This document shows, piece by piece, positions 28,498-37,373 of a stretch of 64,000 nucleotides of DNA. The notes below the pieces were generated by a model. The model was not told the DNA's origin, made no database searches, and was given only the letters and a program-made list of their open reading frames with translations. The DNA is taken from assembly GCF_001244735.1 (NCBI RefSeq), contig NZ_LN868937.1, positions 2,652,785-2,716,784 of the forward strand, read 5' to 3'. Within the stretch, counting starts at the first letter, position 1. Each line of letters opens with the position of its first letter. Both the position numbers and the translations under genes were made by a program. The stretch is from Bacillus andreraoultii (lineage in GTDB: Bacteria; Bacillota; Bacilli; Bacillales; Caldibacillaceae).

Positions 28498-28668
28498 TTA
28501 TTGAAATGTTCCATTATGGTGATTTTCGTGGTTTCGTTTATTTTCAGCAATCTTATCAATTTGTTTTTCTCTAACTTTCGTAGGTGGTTTCATACCCGAC
28601 TTTTTCTCAAAATAAACGGCAATCCCGCCAATGATGATGACAGGGATTAATAAGTAGACCCAAATCAT
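28498..28668 (-). CDS. Small membrane protein of 56 residues, unknown
   Basis: Unrecognised but well-formed small gene. GGAGATG precedes an ATG encoding MIWVYLLIPVIIIGGIAVYF, a single N-terminal membrane helix, then a basic and polar tail with EKKSGMKPPTK and REKQIDKIAENKR, ending in His/Asn-rich residues. The topology resembles small sporulation or division peptides of Bacilli. It lies between argS and spoVR on the same strand, 63 bases after the spoVR promoter-distal end. Found by direct translation, and no family is claimed. Confidence 0.7.
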   Translation of the reverse strand: MIWVYLLIPVIIIGGIAVYFEKKSGMKPPTKVREKQIDKIAENKRNHENHHNGTFQ

Positions 28669-28731
28669 TGAAACATCTCCTTATGAAAAAACTGATTTCT
28701 AAAAACCTAGAAACCAGCTTCTTCAATTATT

Positions 28732-30147
28732 TTACAAATATCTTCTTTGAACACTTCGACCGTCGTAATTATAGAGTATTGGCTTTTCTTCTACGACTGT
28801 TTCCATATGCACGTTACGACCCCATAATTGGTAAATGTATGGCATTACTTTTTCTAAATATTTAAGATCAAGTTCAATTCCCTCATAGTGATGTTTTAAA
28901 TACAATTCTCCGTTACGCATATAATCTCCATTTTCCACTGTTATATAAGGGAATCCGCCGTTTACCCGCATATTGACAAGTTGGTCACGAACATGCTCCC
29001 ATTCTTTATCAACAATTTTATAATCTCTTCCTTGTTTTTGGAAAAGATACATATCTTCGTCCATGACAAGTTCTTTCGTTAAATAATTTCGTAAAAAGGA
29101 CTGGTCGGACTCAAGTTCACGTACTTCAAAAATTTTCTCTCGCCCTGACCCTGGTTTTATACCTAGCTTTTTCATTTCTTCCGTAGGGTTATTATAACGT
29201 TTCTCAATATCTTCAAAAATTTTTAATCCTATATAGTATGGATTAATACTTGTCGTTGAAGGCTGAACGACACCGGCATTCAGTTTCGCAAATTCAATTG
29301 CTTCGTCACTTGTTAAATCCATTTCTCGTAAAATTCGTTGATGCCAGTAAGATGCCCAACCTTCATTCATAATTTTCGTTTCGAGTTGTGGCCAAAAGTA
29401 AAGCATTTCTTCACGAATCATTGTTAAAATGTCACGCTGCCACTCTTCCAACTCACGACTGTAATGAACAATAAATAAAAGCAAATCTTTTTCTGATTGT
29501 GGTGGAAATTTCTTCATTTTTTTTGTTTTTTTCGGTTTTACCTCGTTCCGTTTATCTAAATTCCATAAATCATCGTATGGAGTTGAAATAGTAGACTCTT
29601 CCTCTTCATATTCGATATCATCCTTTGACCATGCAAGATTTGGCCGGACGAGAGATGGATCGATATGTTCCTCTATTGCCAAAACTGCATCAATGAACGA
29701 TTCCACTTCTTTTTTTCCATGTTCAATCTCATATTGACGAATTCGTTCTGCTGTTGCTGCCATACTTTCTACCATATCTCGTTTCGTATTTTTGAACCGG
29801 ACATTATTTTTGAAAAAATCACAATGGGCAAGTACATGTGCGACGATTAATTTATTTTGTACGAGTGAATTGGAATCAAGTAGAAAAGCATAACAGGGGT
29901 CTGAGTTAATGACAAGTTCATAAATTTTACTTAGTCCTAAATCATAATGTAGTTTCATCTTAAAGAATTGTTTACCAAAGCTCCAGTGGGAAAATCGGGT
30001 TGGCATACCGTATGCACCAAATGTATAAATAATATCTGCTGGACAAATTTCGTAACGCATCGGGTAAAAATCGAGTCCAAACCCTTTTGCAATCTCTGTA
30101 ATTTCACTGATTGCCTTCTCTAAAGCAAGATTATCTTCCTGTCTCAT
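28732..30147 (-). CDS. spoVR: Stage V sporulation protein SpoVR
   Basis: Protein of 471 residues, close to the 468 of B. subtilis SpoVR, required for normal spore cortex formation. Recognisable family segments include [17 protein letters not shown] near 23, [17 protein letters not shown] near 47, [12 protein letters not shown] near 82, [11 protein letters not shown] near 107, and [13 protein letters not shown] near 260. It is soluble and rich in His, Trp and Tyr. The molecular activity is unknown. AGAAGGAGG precedes the ATG. The gene is divergent from the LysR regulator. Confidence 0.96.
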   Translation of the reverse strand: MRQEDNLALEKAISEITEIAKGFGLDFYPMRYEICPADIIYTFGAYGMPTRFSHWSFGKQFFKMKLHYDLGLSKIYELVINSDPCYAFLLDSNSLVQNKLIVAHVLAHCDFFKNNVRFKNTKRDMVESMAATAERIRQYEIEHGKKEVESFIDAVLAIEEHIDPSLVRPNLAWSKDDIEYEEEESTISTPYDDLWNLDKRNEVKPKKTKKMKKFPPQSEKDLLLFIVHYSRELEEWQRDILTMIREEMLYFWPQLETKIMNEGWASYWHQRILREMDLTSDEAIEFAKLNAGVVQPSTTSINPYYIGLKIFEDIEKRYNNPTEEMKKLGIKPGSGREKIFEVRELESDQSFLRNYLTKELVMDEDMYLFQKQGRDYKIVDKEWEHVRDQLVNMRVNGGFPYITVENGDYMRNGELYLKHHYEGIELDLKYLEKVMPYIYQLWGRNVHMETVVEEKPILYNYDGRSVQRRYL

Positions 30148-30375
30148 GTTTCCGCCTCCTTCTATATTAGTAGGTAGTGTTTTATTCGTGTCCTTACCTA
30201 CAATTTATGAAGATTTTACAAAAATGATGATTCGTTTTATGGCAAGGTTTTATTTCTCGACATTGTATCCGAATTCGATGCAATCTTTTAACCTTTTCCA
30301 TTTTCAAATTCATTTAAATCATTTATGATAATGAGTATAAATAATCTCAAATTACGATTGAAAGGAGGGAGAGCT

Positions 30376-31278
30376 GTGGAACTGAGACAATTACGGTATT
30401 TTGTTGAAGTCGCGGAACGGGAACATATGACTGAAGCGGCGGATCATTTACACGTCGCTCAATCCGCGGTTAGTCTTCAAATTTCGAAACTGGAAGATGA
30501 GCTTGGTGTTATGTTGTTTGAACGAGTTGGTAGAAATTTAAAACTAACGGAAATTGGAAAGACCTTTTTATTTCATATAAAAAAAGCTTTGCAAGCAATC
30601 GACTTTGCAAAGGAAAAAGTTGATGAGTATTTAGATCCTGAGCACGGAACAATAAAAATTGGGTATCCTTCTAGTTTTGTCAATAATTTATTACCGACAA
30701 TCATTTCCAATTTTAAGAAAAAATTCCCATCCGTTAATTTTCATTTACGACAAGGGTCATATGCCTACTTAAGTAAAGCGGTGAAAAATGGTGATATTAA
30801 TATTTCATTTTTAGGTCCTGTCCCACAAGAAGATCAAGATATAAACGTTCACATTCTATTCTCAGAAAAGTTTTATGCCATCGTACCACATCATCATCAT
30901 CTCGCTGAACGGAATCAACTTGTTTTAAGTGATTTAAAAGATGAAGACTTTGTTTTGTTTTCAGATGGTTTTATTTTAAGAAAAATTGCCATCGAAGCTT
31001 GTAAAATGGCTGGTTTTATGCCGAAGATTACTTCCGAGGGGGAAGATATTGATGCGATTAAGGGACTTGTTTCAGCTGGAATTGGAGTTAGTATTTTGCC
31101 AGAGAATACACTCATAAATAATATTCCAAGAATGACGAAAAAAATACCGATCACGTATCCAGAGGTGAAAAGAACGGTCGGTATTGTTATCCCGAAAAAT
31201 CGGGAACTGGCCCCTTCTGAAAAAATTTTTTATCAATTCGTTGTTGATTTCTTCTCAAAGTTGGAGAGGTTTAAATAA
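30376..31278 (+). CDS. LysR-type regulator, GltC-like
   Basis: LysR-family transcription factor of 300 residues. The N-terminal winged helix reads ELRQLRYFVEVAEREHMTEAA and LHVAQSAVSLQISKLEDELG. The effector domain includes KIGYPSSFVNNLLPTII and EGEDIDAIKGLVSAGIGV. The whole protein closely resembles B. subtilis GltC, the regulator of glutamate synthase, but gltAB is not in the window; the divergent neighbour is spoVR. The GTG at 30376 has AAAGGAGGGAG ahead of it and gives exactly the GltC length; an upstream ATG at 30325 lacks a ribosome binding site. Target genes are unknown. Confidence 0.87.
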   Translation: MELRQLRYFVEVAEREHMTEAADHLHVAQSAVSLQISKLEDELGVMLFERVGRNLKLTEIGKTFLFHIKKALQAIDFAKEKVDEYLDPEHGTIKIGYPSSFVNNLLPTIISNFKKKFPSVNFHLRQGSYAYLSKAVKNGDINISFLGPVPQEDQDINVHILFSEKFYAIVPHHHHLAERNQLVLSDLKDEDFVLFSDGFILRKIAIEACKMAGFMPKITSEGEDIDAIKGLVSAGIGVSILPENTLINNIPRMTKKIPITYPEVKRTVGIVIPKNRELAPSEKIFYQFVVDFFSKLERFK

Positions 31279-31289
31279 TCTTTATATAG

Positions 31290-31331
31290 TAGCACTAACC
31301 AGTCACTTTCTTTCATAACTGGTCGGTGCTA
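31290..31331. terminator. Terminator between LysR gene and M14 peptidase
   Basis: TAGCACTAACCAGT and ACTGGTCGGTGCTA form a long stem with two mismatches and a 14-base loop, between the convergent genes. Confidence 0.65.
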
Positions 31332-31371
31332 AATGTTGTTGATTTCATATGTTCATTTACTGTGATAGCCT

Positions 31372-32349
31372 TCACTTTCTTTTACTTTGAAGAGATTCAG
31401 CCATTTCTGTTGCAAGATATAGTCCAACAAATTGATTTCGTCGCCATTCTTCTGGCAAGTATGTCATTGGCGGATTTGATTCTTTATTGAAATCGGTTAG
31501 TTCGAATGTAAATGCAGGTCGTCCATACGTTTCGATAAACCAATCTGTAAATCCTGCACCGAATGCTTCTTTTGGTGGAGTTGATAAAGAGTATCCAGTT
31601 AATTCACTCATACTTGTTGCTAAAAAATAATCTCGAACGATATCTTGTCTATCCCCAAATTGCCAAAAAATCTCATGTCCTGACGAATGATAACTAATGG
31701 TAGATAATGGGTTTATCTCTTTTACAAATGTTACAAAGGCCTGCACTTCTTTTGCCTCTACAGGCCTTTTTCCTTTATATTCCATAAACGATGGCTGTAA
31801 GCTACTTGGAACATTCTCCCAACCAGCTGGATATTGTCGGTTCAAGTCAATCCCCACTCCATTTGCTTTCCACCGTTTAAAATCTTTACTTCCCTCGTTC
31901 ATCTGTAAGAGCTTATGATTAAATAACTTCCCTTGTTGAACGAGGATGCCATCTGGATTTAACATCGGTACGAACCAAATAGAAACTTTATCGAAAATAG
32001 CTGCGTCATACTTCCCTATTTTTTGATTCGATACATAAGCGTGTGTATATTGCTCCAACATCTCCATAAGTAAATTACTCGTAATCCACTCTCTTCCATG
32101 ATGGGAACCAATTAGTAAAATCGAATGATCTCCTTTGCCAAGTTTCACCGCTATAATTGGATGGTGGAAATGACTTGTCCCGATTTGCTTTATCGTTAGT
32201 ACATCATTGTATTGATTTTTCAACTTGGATACGTCTTTTTGTAACTCGTTCACGTCGTAATCGTCCTTTTTGAATGTTAAAGAGGCTCCGGGTCTCGGTA
32301 ACATTAGGAAAAAAATGAAAAAGATAATCAACAGTTGAATTCTTTTCAC
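31372..32349 (-). CDS. Secreted M14-family zinc carboxypeptidase
   Basis: Metallopeptidase of 325 residues with a signal peptide (KRIQLLIIFFIFFLMLPRPG). The M14 zinc ligands are visible in SHHGREW (His and Glu) near 86 and SYHSSGHE near 226. The substrate-binding GVGIDLNRQYPAGW is near 170, and the catalytic Glu is in FTFELTDFN near 283. Relatives in Bacilli cleave gamma-D-glutamyl-meso-diaminopimelate bonds of peptidoglycan peptides, so a wall-peptide hydrolase is likely. The GTG start has GGAAAGGG 10 bases upstream. Confidence 0.87.
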   Translation of the reverse strand: MKRIQLLIIFFIFFLMLPRPGASLTFKKDDYDVNELQKDVSKLKNQYNDVLTIKQIGTSHFHHPIIAVKLGKGDHSILLIGSHHGREWITSNLLMEMLEQYTHAYVSNQKIGKYDAAIFDKVSIWFVPMLNPDGILVQQGKLFNHKLLQMNEGSKDFKRWKANGVGIDLNRQYPAGWENVPSSLQPSFMEYKGKRPVEAKEVQAFVTFVKEINPLSTISYHSSGHEIFWQFGDRQDIVRDYFLATSMSELTGYSLSTPPKEAFGAGFTDWFIETYGRPAFTFELTDFNKESNPPMTYLPEEWRRNQFVGLYLATEMAESLQSKRK

Positions 32350-32537
32350 GATGATGTTCCCTTTCCAATTTATGTTTCATTGTCACTGCGATTCGTATTC
32401 GCCGATTCTCAGTTGAAAATGCTCGAATATACTTGTTCAATCTTTTTTTCTTATTTGTCATGTTTGTAAAGATTTACTTTGTAAGATAACTTCATTTCGA
32501 CATACACTATTATTAACTCCTAGCGAGGAGGGACAAC

Positions 32538-32786
32538 ATGAACAAAGCAGATTATGACCGTGCACTGTTTTACACATATCGTTCCCAATGGGATAATTTG
32601 CTAATACTGATGGTTCGCACAAAGGATGACATTTTATCGAAAAAAATTGAACGTTTTTTGCACGCTTACTACTATCAAAAGGATGATTTGATTGTAGAGG
32701 AGCATCTATATAATTTGTTACAATATGTAGATTATGCAAATGATCAAGCAACCCTTATGCAACAAGACGTACTCTATTCCGTTTAA
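32538..32786 (+). CDS. yhdB: YhdB-like protein
   Basis: Protein of 82 residues matching YhdB of B. subtilis, of unknown function and also found near spoVR there. It is helical with many Tyr, Asp and Leu (DYDRALFYTYRSQWDNLL, FLHAYYYQKDDLIVEEHLYNLLQYVDYAN). No membrane helix or cysteine motif. GAGGAGG lies six bases before the ATG. It is divergent from the M14 peptidase and followed by a strong terminator. Confidence 0.8.
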   Translation: MNKADYDRALFYTYRSQWDNLLILMVRTKDDILSKKIERFLHAYYYQKDDLIVEEHLYNLLQYVDYANDQATLMQQDVLYSV

Positions 32787-32815
32787 CTGGTGAAAAACGA
32801 AAGAAACACTGTTTA

Positions 32816-32878
32816 CTGTTTATGAATTTATTCGCGTATGTTTACGGAATAACATATTCATAAGCAGTCTTTTTTTTG
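32816..32878 (+). terminator. yhdB terminator
   Basis: ACTGTTTATGAAT and ATTCATAAGCAGT pair with one mismatch around a 28-base loop and are followed by eight T residues. Confidence 0.75.
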
Positions 32879-32928
32879 TGCTATTTTCCAAAGTGTGACG
32901 ATTGCTTGAGAACAACAAAGTTTTTTAA

Positions 32929-33029
32929 AAAAACTCTAGGCTCGAGCCTATAGGTAACCAAGGACCGTATTTGGATTTATGCGTATAGGAAAGTTGCAAT
33001 TGGAAAATTTATATTCCTAATCCCTAAAA
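32929..33029 (+). repeat. Dispersed repeat, shortened copy E
   Basis: Starts AAAAACTCTAGGCTCGAGCC, has an internal deletion compared with copies A and D, and ends GGAAAGTTGCAATT...AATTTATATTCC, then TAATCCCTAAAAA. The terminal stem is degraded. Confidence 0.65.
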
Positions 33030-33260
33030 ATCAGTCAAATGTTTTAACAGGCGATGTTTAGTTATATTTTTTCTTTAAAAATTCAAATTATCCATACTTT
33101 ATTAGAGCGGTTTTTGTTTACATATGCTAAAATATTTTTAAGTTTATCCCTTTATTAGAAGAGTATGATGAAGTATAACCTCTTCGTCATAATCGTAAGT
33201 TCTATATAAGAAATTTCCATTTTATTTATGTATAAGCATTTTTTCAAAGTGGGTGGTATT

Positions 33261-33695
33261 TTGCAAAATAAAAAATTTGACCAGTATCTTTTTCTCAGTT
33301 GGGCTATCGCAGTCATTGCATTATTTGGTAGTCTGTACTTTTCTGAAATCCGGAAATTTGAACCATGTGAACTTTGTTGGTATCAACGAATCTTCATGTA
33401 CCCATTGACGATTATACTTGGTATTGCTTATGTAAAAAAAGACTGGAAAATCAGCTTCTACACAATGATCTTGTCAGCTATAGGTGGTTCTATTTCCCTT
33501 TATCATTATTCTCTACAAAAATTTTTATTGACGAAAGAAGGGTCATTGTTTTGCGGTCGTATCCCCTGTCACGCCCAATATATTGATTGGTTTGGATTTA
33601 TAACAATCCCCTTTCTAGCTTTAACGGCATTTATTATTATTTTTATATTAAGCATGATGATTTGGAGAAAAACAATGGAGGGAATGAACAGTTGA
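33261..33695 (+). CDS. bdbC: Thiol-disulphide oxidoreductase BdbC (DsbB family)
   Basis: Membrane quinone-linked oxidase of about 144 residues that re-oxidises an extracytoplasmic thiol oxidoreductase. Four transmembrane helices are visible. The first redox pair is in PCELCWYQR after helix 1, and the second in CGRIPCHAQY in the second loop. A helix QYIDWFGFITIPFLALTAF follows. I chose the TTG at 33261 (GGGTGG upstream), which matches the B. subtilis BdbC N-terminus; an ATG at 33228 in the same frame has no ribosome binding site. It overlaps the following thioredoxin-like gene by four bases. Confidence 0.92.
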   Translation: MQNKKFDQYLFLSWAIAVIALFGSLYFSEIRKFEPCELCWYQRIFMYPLTIILGIAYVKKDWKISFYTMILSAIGGSISLYHYSLQKFLLTKEGSLFCGRIPCHAQYIDWFGFITIPFLALTAFIIIFILSMMIWRKTMEGMNS

Positions 33696-34096
33696 AAAAA
33701 ATCGTTATCTTTTTAGGAATAATTATTGTTATTTTTGTCGCCATTGGTTTTTTAAATCAAACACAAAATAATGATGATTATTATAAAAACACAATCTCAC
33801 CTAATGAATTAGAAGATAAACTGAAAGATGGTGAATCAACAACGGTTTATTTTTATAGTCCGGAATGTACATACTGTAATAAAGCGACACCAGTTGTTGT
33901 CCCTTTAACGAAGGAATTAAATATTGATTTACAAATGTATGATGTACTTGAAAATGAAAGAGGTTGGGATGATTATCATTTAGAAGGGACACCGACAATT
34001 ATTCATTTTGAAGATGGACAAGAAGTGGCGCGTTTCGATGGGTATGCCAAAAAAGAAGAATATGAACAATGGTTTAAAGAACATGTGTTAAAATAA
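33692..34096 (+). CDS. Membrane-anchored thioredoxin-like protein
   Basis: Thioredoxin-fold protein of 134 residues with an N-terminal anchor (KKIVIFLGIIIVIFVAIGFL) and an outward-facing domain. The redox motif is CTYC in YSPECTYCNKATP, and the cis-proline region reads EGTPTIIHFEDG. The TTG start at 33692 overlaps the bdbC stop (TTGA), and GGAGGG lies upstream, so the two are translationally coupled. The pairing suggests BdbC oxidises or cooperates with this protein in extracytoplasmic disulphide exchange. It is shorter than BdbD and has no signal-peptidase site. Confidence 0.88.
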   Translation: MKKIVIFLGIIIVIFVAIGFLNQTQNNDDYYKNTISPNELEDKLKDGESTTVYFYSPECTYCNKATPVVVPLTKELNIDLQMYDVLENERGWDDYHLEGTPTIIHFEDGQEVARFDGYAKKEEYEQWFKEHVLK

Positions 34097-34100
34097 AACC

Positions 34101-34137
34101 AAACAGCGGTAACCTTGCACTAGGTTCCCGCTGTTTT
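34101..34137 (+). terminator. Terminator after the bdbC operon
   Basis: AAACAGCGGTAACC and GGTTCCCGCTGTTT form a stem with one internal mismatch, followed by TGTTACC; it begins 4 bases after the stop codon. Confidence 0.8.
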
Positions 34138-34172
34138 GTTACCATATTAATATTTTAGTAAAGACCTTATTC

Positions 34173-34733
34173 TTAAGCTGACCCATCACTATACATATCT
34201 TCTTCTATTAAAACTTGTAAATCATATGCGTTAATTAATATCAACTCGTAATTATGTTCTTCCGCGTACATTTTTGCTACTTTTAATATAAATTGTGGCG
34301 AACCGGCTTTTTCATCATCATAAACGGCAAGTAAAGCGTCTGAGTTTCGAATAAAAAATTTGTTTTTCTCAATAAATTGCCAAGGTCCTTTATATGGTTT
34401 ATTCGTAATTGTCGAATGAAAATCTGCATTCATTAAAATTTCTTCGTATTTCTCTCGCTTATCTTCATTCCAATTCTTTTCTTGGTCAAGAAATGGGGTG
34501 ATTACAGCATATTTTAGTTCTGGATAATCCATTTGTAAATCCCAAATTACTTCTGCAGCCCATGTTTCAACACCTAATTGTCCACTCAGAAGAACCCATT
34601 CAAGCCCCTCTTCTAGTAGTGGAATTAACTGTTTCTTAATCGCCTTTTTTATATATGGAATACCTGGATGATTGGGGTTAAATATTCCTAACTCGTGGGG
34701 CTTATATCCTGTGATCACTAAACGTTTAATCAC
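34173..34733 (-). CDS. ypsA: SLOG-family protein YpsA
   Basis: DUF1273/UPF0398 protein of 186 residues, a Rossmann-like SLOG fold thought to bind a nucleotide or its derivative. It shares the family landmarks VITGYKPHELGIF at the start, EGLEWVLLSGQLGVETWAAE near 42, AVITPFLDQEKNW near 77, and KNKFFIRNSDALLAVYDDEKAGSP near 120. In B. subtilis and Staphylococcus YpsA affects cell division. The gene is placed here after yhcU rather than at its usual ypsA-gpsB locus. The GTG start has a weak site (GTGGTGA). Confidence 0.9.
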   Translation of the reverse strand: MIKRLVITGYKPHELGIFNPNHPGIPYIKKAIKKQLIPLLEEGLEWVLLSGQLGVETWAAEVIWDLQMDYPELKYAVITPFLDQEKNWNEDKREKYEEILMNADFHSTITNKPYKGPWQFIEKNKFFIRNSDALLAVYDDEKAGSPQFILKVAKMYAEEHNYELILINAYDLQVLIEEDMYSDGSA

Positions 34734-34748
34734 TGTATCACCACATTT

Positions 34749-35147
34749 CTATACTAACCATTGATTCGCAGCCTTTACGTGGATACTTCCCATTTCCATT
34801 GATACATTTTTTTCACTAAGGAATTGTTCGTATGAAAACGGAAATGATAAGCCAAGATGGTTTAATATGTGAACATTTTTATCAAACATCTCTTGATACT
34901 TATCTTCTCTGAGGCTCTTTGATTCGATAAGAAAACAAATCGTTTCCAAACTTGAAATAATTTGGTACGCTTCTTTTAACGTTCCAGACAACTCATTTGA
35001 ACCGCTAACATTCAATAAATTCATTTGAATAAACTGATTGATGTCCTTATCGCTAAAATACTTTGGTAAAATAGTAGAGTAAAAATACTCAACTAAAGAA
35101 TTAATTTTTTTCTCTTGCTCCGAGGTTGAAGCATATACAATCTTCAA
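34749..35147 (-). CDS. yhcU: YhcU-like (DUF5365) protein
   Basis: Protein of 132 residues, mostly alpha-helical, with a recognisable opening KIVYASTSEQEKKINSLVEYFYS and the segment GTLKEAYQIISSLETIC. It fits YhcU of B. subtilis in length, opening and its divergent position beside yhcT. No function is known and no motif gives one. The start is TTG with AAAGGTGGG upstream. It is followed by ypsA after 15 bases, so the two are probably cotranscribed. Confidence 0.7.
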   Translation of the reverse strand: MKIVYASTSEQEKKINSLVEYFYSTILPKYFSDKDINQFIQMNLLNVSGSNELSGTLKEAYQIISSLETICFLIESKSLREDKYQEMFDKNVHILNHLGLSFPFSYEQFLSEKNVSMEMGSIHVKAANQWLV

Positions 35148-35401
35148 AATATCAGCCCACCTTTGTCACTATTTCTAAAAGTAGTGGTTATACAAATTTG
35201 GGATCATAGTCTTAATGATTACCCTTTGTGTATAAGATAACAGTTATTCGATAGTTGAACAAGAGAGGACTCCGTGGAAATTTTAGGTACTATAGATAAA
35301 AACAGTTAGATTTTGGTAGATTTTAAGAAAAACTTGCCTTTTTACAACAATTTTCCCTAAATTTAACCAAACTACGAATAAACTACATATTAGGTGATAA
35401 A

Positions 35402-36313
35402 ATGGTTCAGACAAAAAAAGTGAATAATCATTTGCAATTAATCATTCCAGACGATTGGGATGGCTTGACAATTGAACAATTACTTAAAGAAGTGTGGCAA
35501 CTACCAAAGAAAAGGATTCACCAGTTGCGCATGGATAAAGCGATTGGAATGAATGAACGCATTGTTCCTTTTTCAGAAGTAATCCATTCAGGTGATTGTA
35601 TGTTGATTGAAAATATTTTTAATGAACATCATGCTAATTTTTCTCGTACAAAAAAAGACATTCAATTTTTGTATGAAGATGATTTTTTGTTAATTGCAAA
35701 TAAACCAGCTGGCATATTAACCCATCCAAACACACGAGATGAGACAAACACATTGACGAACGGGATTGTATCGTATTTACAAGAAAAAAACGAACGCGGG
35801 AAGGTGCAACACGTTCATCGTCTCGATAAAGATACAAGTGGTGCAATTTTATTTGCAAAGTCTTCATTTGTCGGTAGCATCCTTGATCGAATGTTGGAGG
35901 AACGGCGGATAAAACGAACGTATACAGCCGTTGTTCACGGTAAGTTTGAGAAAATGAGAGGAACAATACAAGCTCCGATTGGTCGCAATCGACATCATCC
36001 AACGAGAAGACGGGTTTCGAAAAATGGTCAAGACGCGATTACCCATTATCAAGTGATTTCCTTTGATGCAAGGAATAATCAGAGCCAAATTCTTTGCCGA
36101 CTCGATACTGGTCGTACCCATCAAATTCGGGTTCATCTGAGCCATATTGGTCATCCCCTACTCGGCGATGTGCTGTATGGAGGCCAACCCGTTTTTTACC
36201 GTCAAGCGTTACATGCAAAATATTTATCTTTCACCCATCCGTTGACACTAGAAAAAGTACAAGTGGAGGCATCTTATTTAGATGATTTTCCAGATTTATT
36301 AGGTGAAAAATAA
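35402..36313 (+). CDS. yhcT: RluA-family RNA pseudouridine synthase YhcT
   Basis: Predicted 23S rRNA (or other RNA) pseudouridine synthase of 303 residues. The catalytic Asp is in HRLDKDTSGAILFAK near 138-152. Other family motifs are NKPAGILTHPN near 100, KRTYTAVVHGK near 171, and RLDTGRTHQIRVHLSHIGHPLLGD near 238-260. The N-terminal part (LTIEQLLKEVWQLPKKRIHQL) is an S4-like RNA-binding region. The length matches B. subtilis YhcT (302). TAGGTGA precedes the ATG. Target site unknown. Confidence 0.92.
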   Translation: MVQTKKVNNHLQLIIPDDWDGLTIEQLLKEVWQLPKKRIHQLRMDKAIGMNERIVPFSEVIHSGDCMLIENIFNEHHANFSRTKKDIQFLYEDDFLLIANKPAGILTHPNTRDETNTLTNGIVSYLQEKNERGKVQHVHRLDKDTSGAILFAKSSFVGSILDRMLEERRIKRTYTAVVHGKFEKMRGTIQAPIGRNRHHPTRRRVSKNGQDAITHYQVISFDARNNQSQILCRLDTGRTHQIRVHLSHIGHPLLGDVLYGGQPVFYRQALHAKYLSFTHPLTLEKVQVEASYLDDFPDLLGEK

Positions 36314-36316
36314 AGT

Positions 36317-36446
36317 AAACTCAAGTCGCTTAAGCCTATAGGACGAAAAGAGAGTTTATCGGCTTTGATATAGCTGTTTGATCCTGTGCGTTATATGTAT
36401 TAGGAAAGTAGAAATTGGAAGATTTTTACTTTCCTATTTGCTAAAA
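36317..36446 (+). repeat. Dispersed three-hairpin repeat, copy F
   Basis: Starts AGTAAACTCAAGTCG just after yhcT, has TTATCGGCTTTGATATAG, and ends with GGAAAGTAGAAATT GGAA GATTTTTACTTTCC, a near-perfect 14-bp hairpin at 36402-36434, then TATTTGCTAAAA. Confidence 0.8.
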
Positions 36447-37067
36447 TAGTCTTTTTTTGCCAAAAAAACGCTTCGTAAAAAGAATCCCTCCTTTTGTATG
36501 ATAATACATATCAACTAATGGCTCAAAATTCTTTGAAATGTGTTTTATTTTCAATGGAACTTTAAATTTTATGATAAAAAAAGTCATTGAAAAGAAAGAA
36601 AGCAGGAATATGGATTTTGGTCGTTTCGTAAACAAATGACTATACAAAAACATCTTTGCGTAAATGACTCCTGACCAGAAAACATTCCAACCATGAGCAT
36701 AAAGAATTAAGTGCTTTTTATGTATGAAATATTCAACAGCCGTACTAATAATTATCCATTTAACAAAATGAATACATTGCATGAACAACGTACTTGGCAT
36801 TTTCGATAAAAATACGAGTACGATTAGTGGAGTGATGATTAGTATATGGACCATTCTAATGAACATCCAACTAATCCCAGTTGGGACGAACTCCCAAACA
36901 AGATGTCTTTTACAAATGATATAATAAATTGCATTCATTGAACTGACATAAACCATATTCCTATAAAACTTTGGAATCTCACGCCAAGATTTACTGAAAA
37001 TGGTTAATAAGATAATACTTAGTATTAAAATAAGGTGCCTATTTCTAATATTACGTTTCCTTCTCAT
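36441..37067 (-). CDS. CBO0543-family integral membrane protein
   Basis: Multi-pass membrane protein of about 208 residues with five or six hydrophobic helices, such as LILILSIILLTIFS near 10, MVHILIITPLIVLVFLS near 72 and IFLLSFFSMTFFIIKF near 155. The charged loops and a WNVFWSGVIYAKMF segment fit the CBO0543 group common in spore-forming Firmicutes, with no known function. I chose the ATG at 37067 because AGAGGG lies five bases upstream; the frame is open from an ATG at 37100. It ends within the tail of repeat copy F. Confidence 0.72.
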   Translation of the reverse strand: MRRKRNIRNRHLILILSIILLTIFSKSWREIPKFYRNMVYVSSMNAIYYIICKRHLVWEFVPTGISWMFIRMVHILIITPLIVLVFLSKMPSTLFMQCIHFVKWIIISTAVEYFIHKKHLILYAHGWNVFWSGVIYAKMFLYSHLFTKRPKSIFLLSFFSMTFFIIKFKVPLKIKHISKNFEPLVDMYYHTKGGILFTKRFFGKKRLF

Positions 37068-37263
37068 TTGAACCCTCTTTATAAAAATATAGTTATTCAC
37101 TTATTCATAAGTTTCCCTCATTTTTAATACTTATTACGCTCATATTTCTGTTTGTTTAAAAGGATTCCTTCTACACACAACTTTATCATTGCTTTCATAA
37201 AAAATGACCGTTTTTTATCACTTGATCGTTTAACAATGGAGAAATATCATAAATTTTAAGACA

Positions 37264-37308
37264 TAAAAAGGACATCTAAAAGCCGAAAAAATGACTTTCT
37301 AGATGCCC
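37264..37308 (-). terminator. Terminator of the aldo/keto reductase gene
   Basis: On the minus strand GGCATCTAGAAAG pairs with CTTTTAGATGTCC, with one mismatch and one bulge, and is followed by TTTTTATG, about 65 bases after the stop codon. Confidence 0.7.
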
Positions 37309-37373
37309 AACGCTAATCTCAATGTATTTCATACGAATCACAGGTCGGAACTTCATTGAATAGAGAAATGTAA

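Larger units (their letters stand above)
32787..33260. other. Intergenic region yhdB / bdbC
   Basis: 474 bases with the yhdB terminator, repeat copy E and then A+T-rich sequence that should contain the bdbC promoter. No further gene is seen. Confidence 0.5.

Noticed and set aside
32204-32461. Minus-strand 85-codon frame upstream of the M14 peptidase
   Set aside because: Overlaps the signal peptide region in another frame, basic composition, no ribosome binding site.
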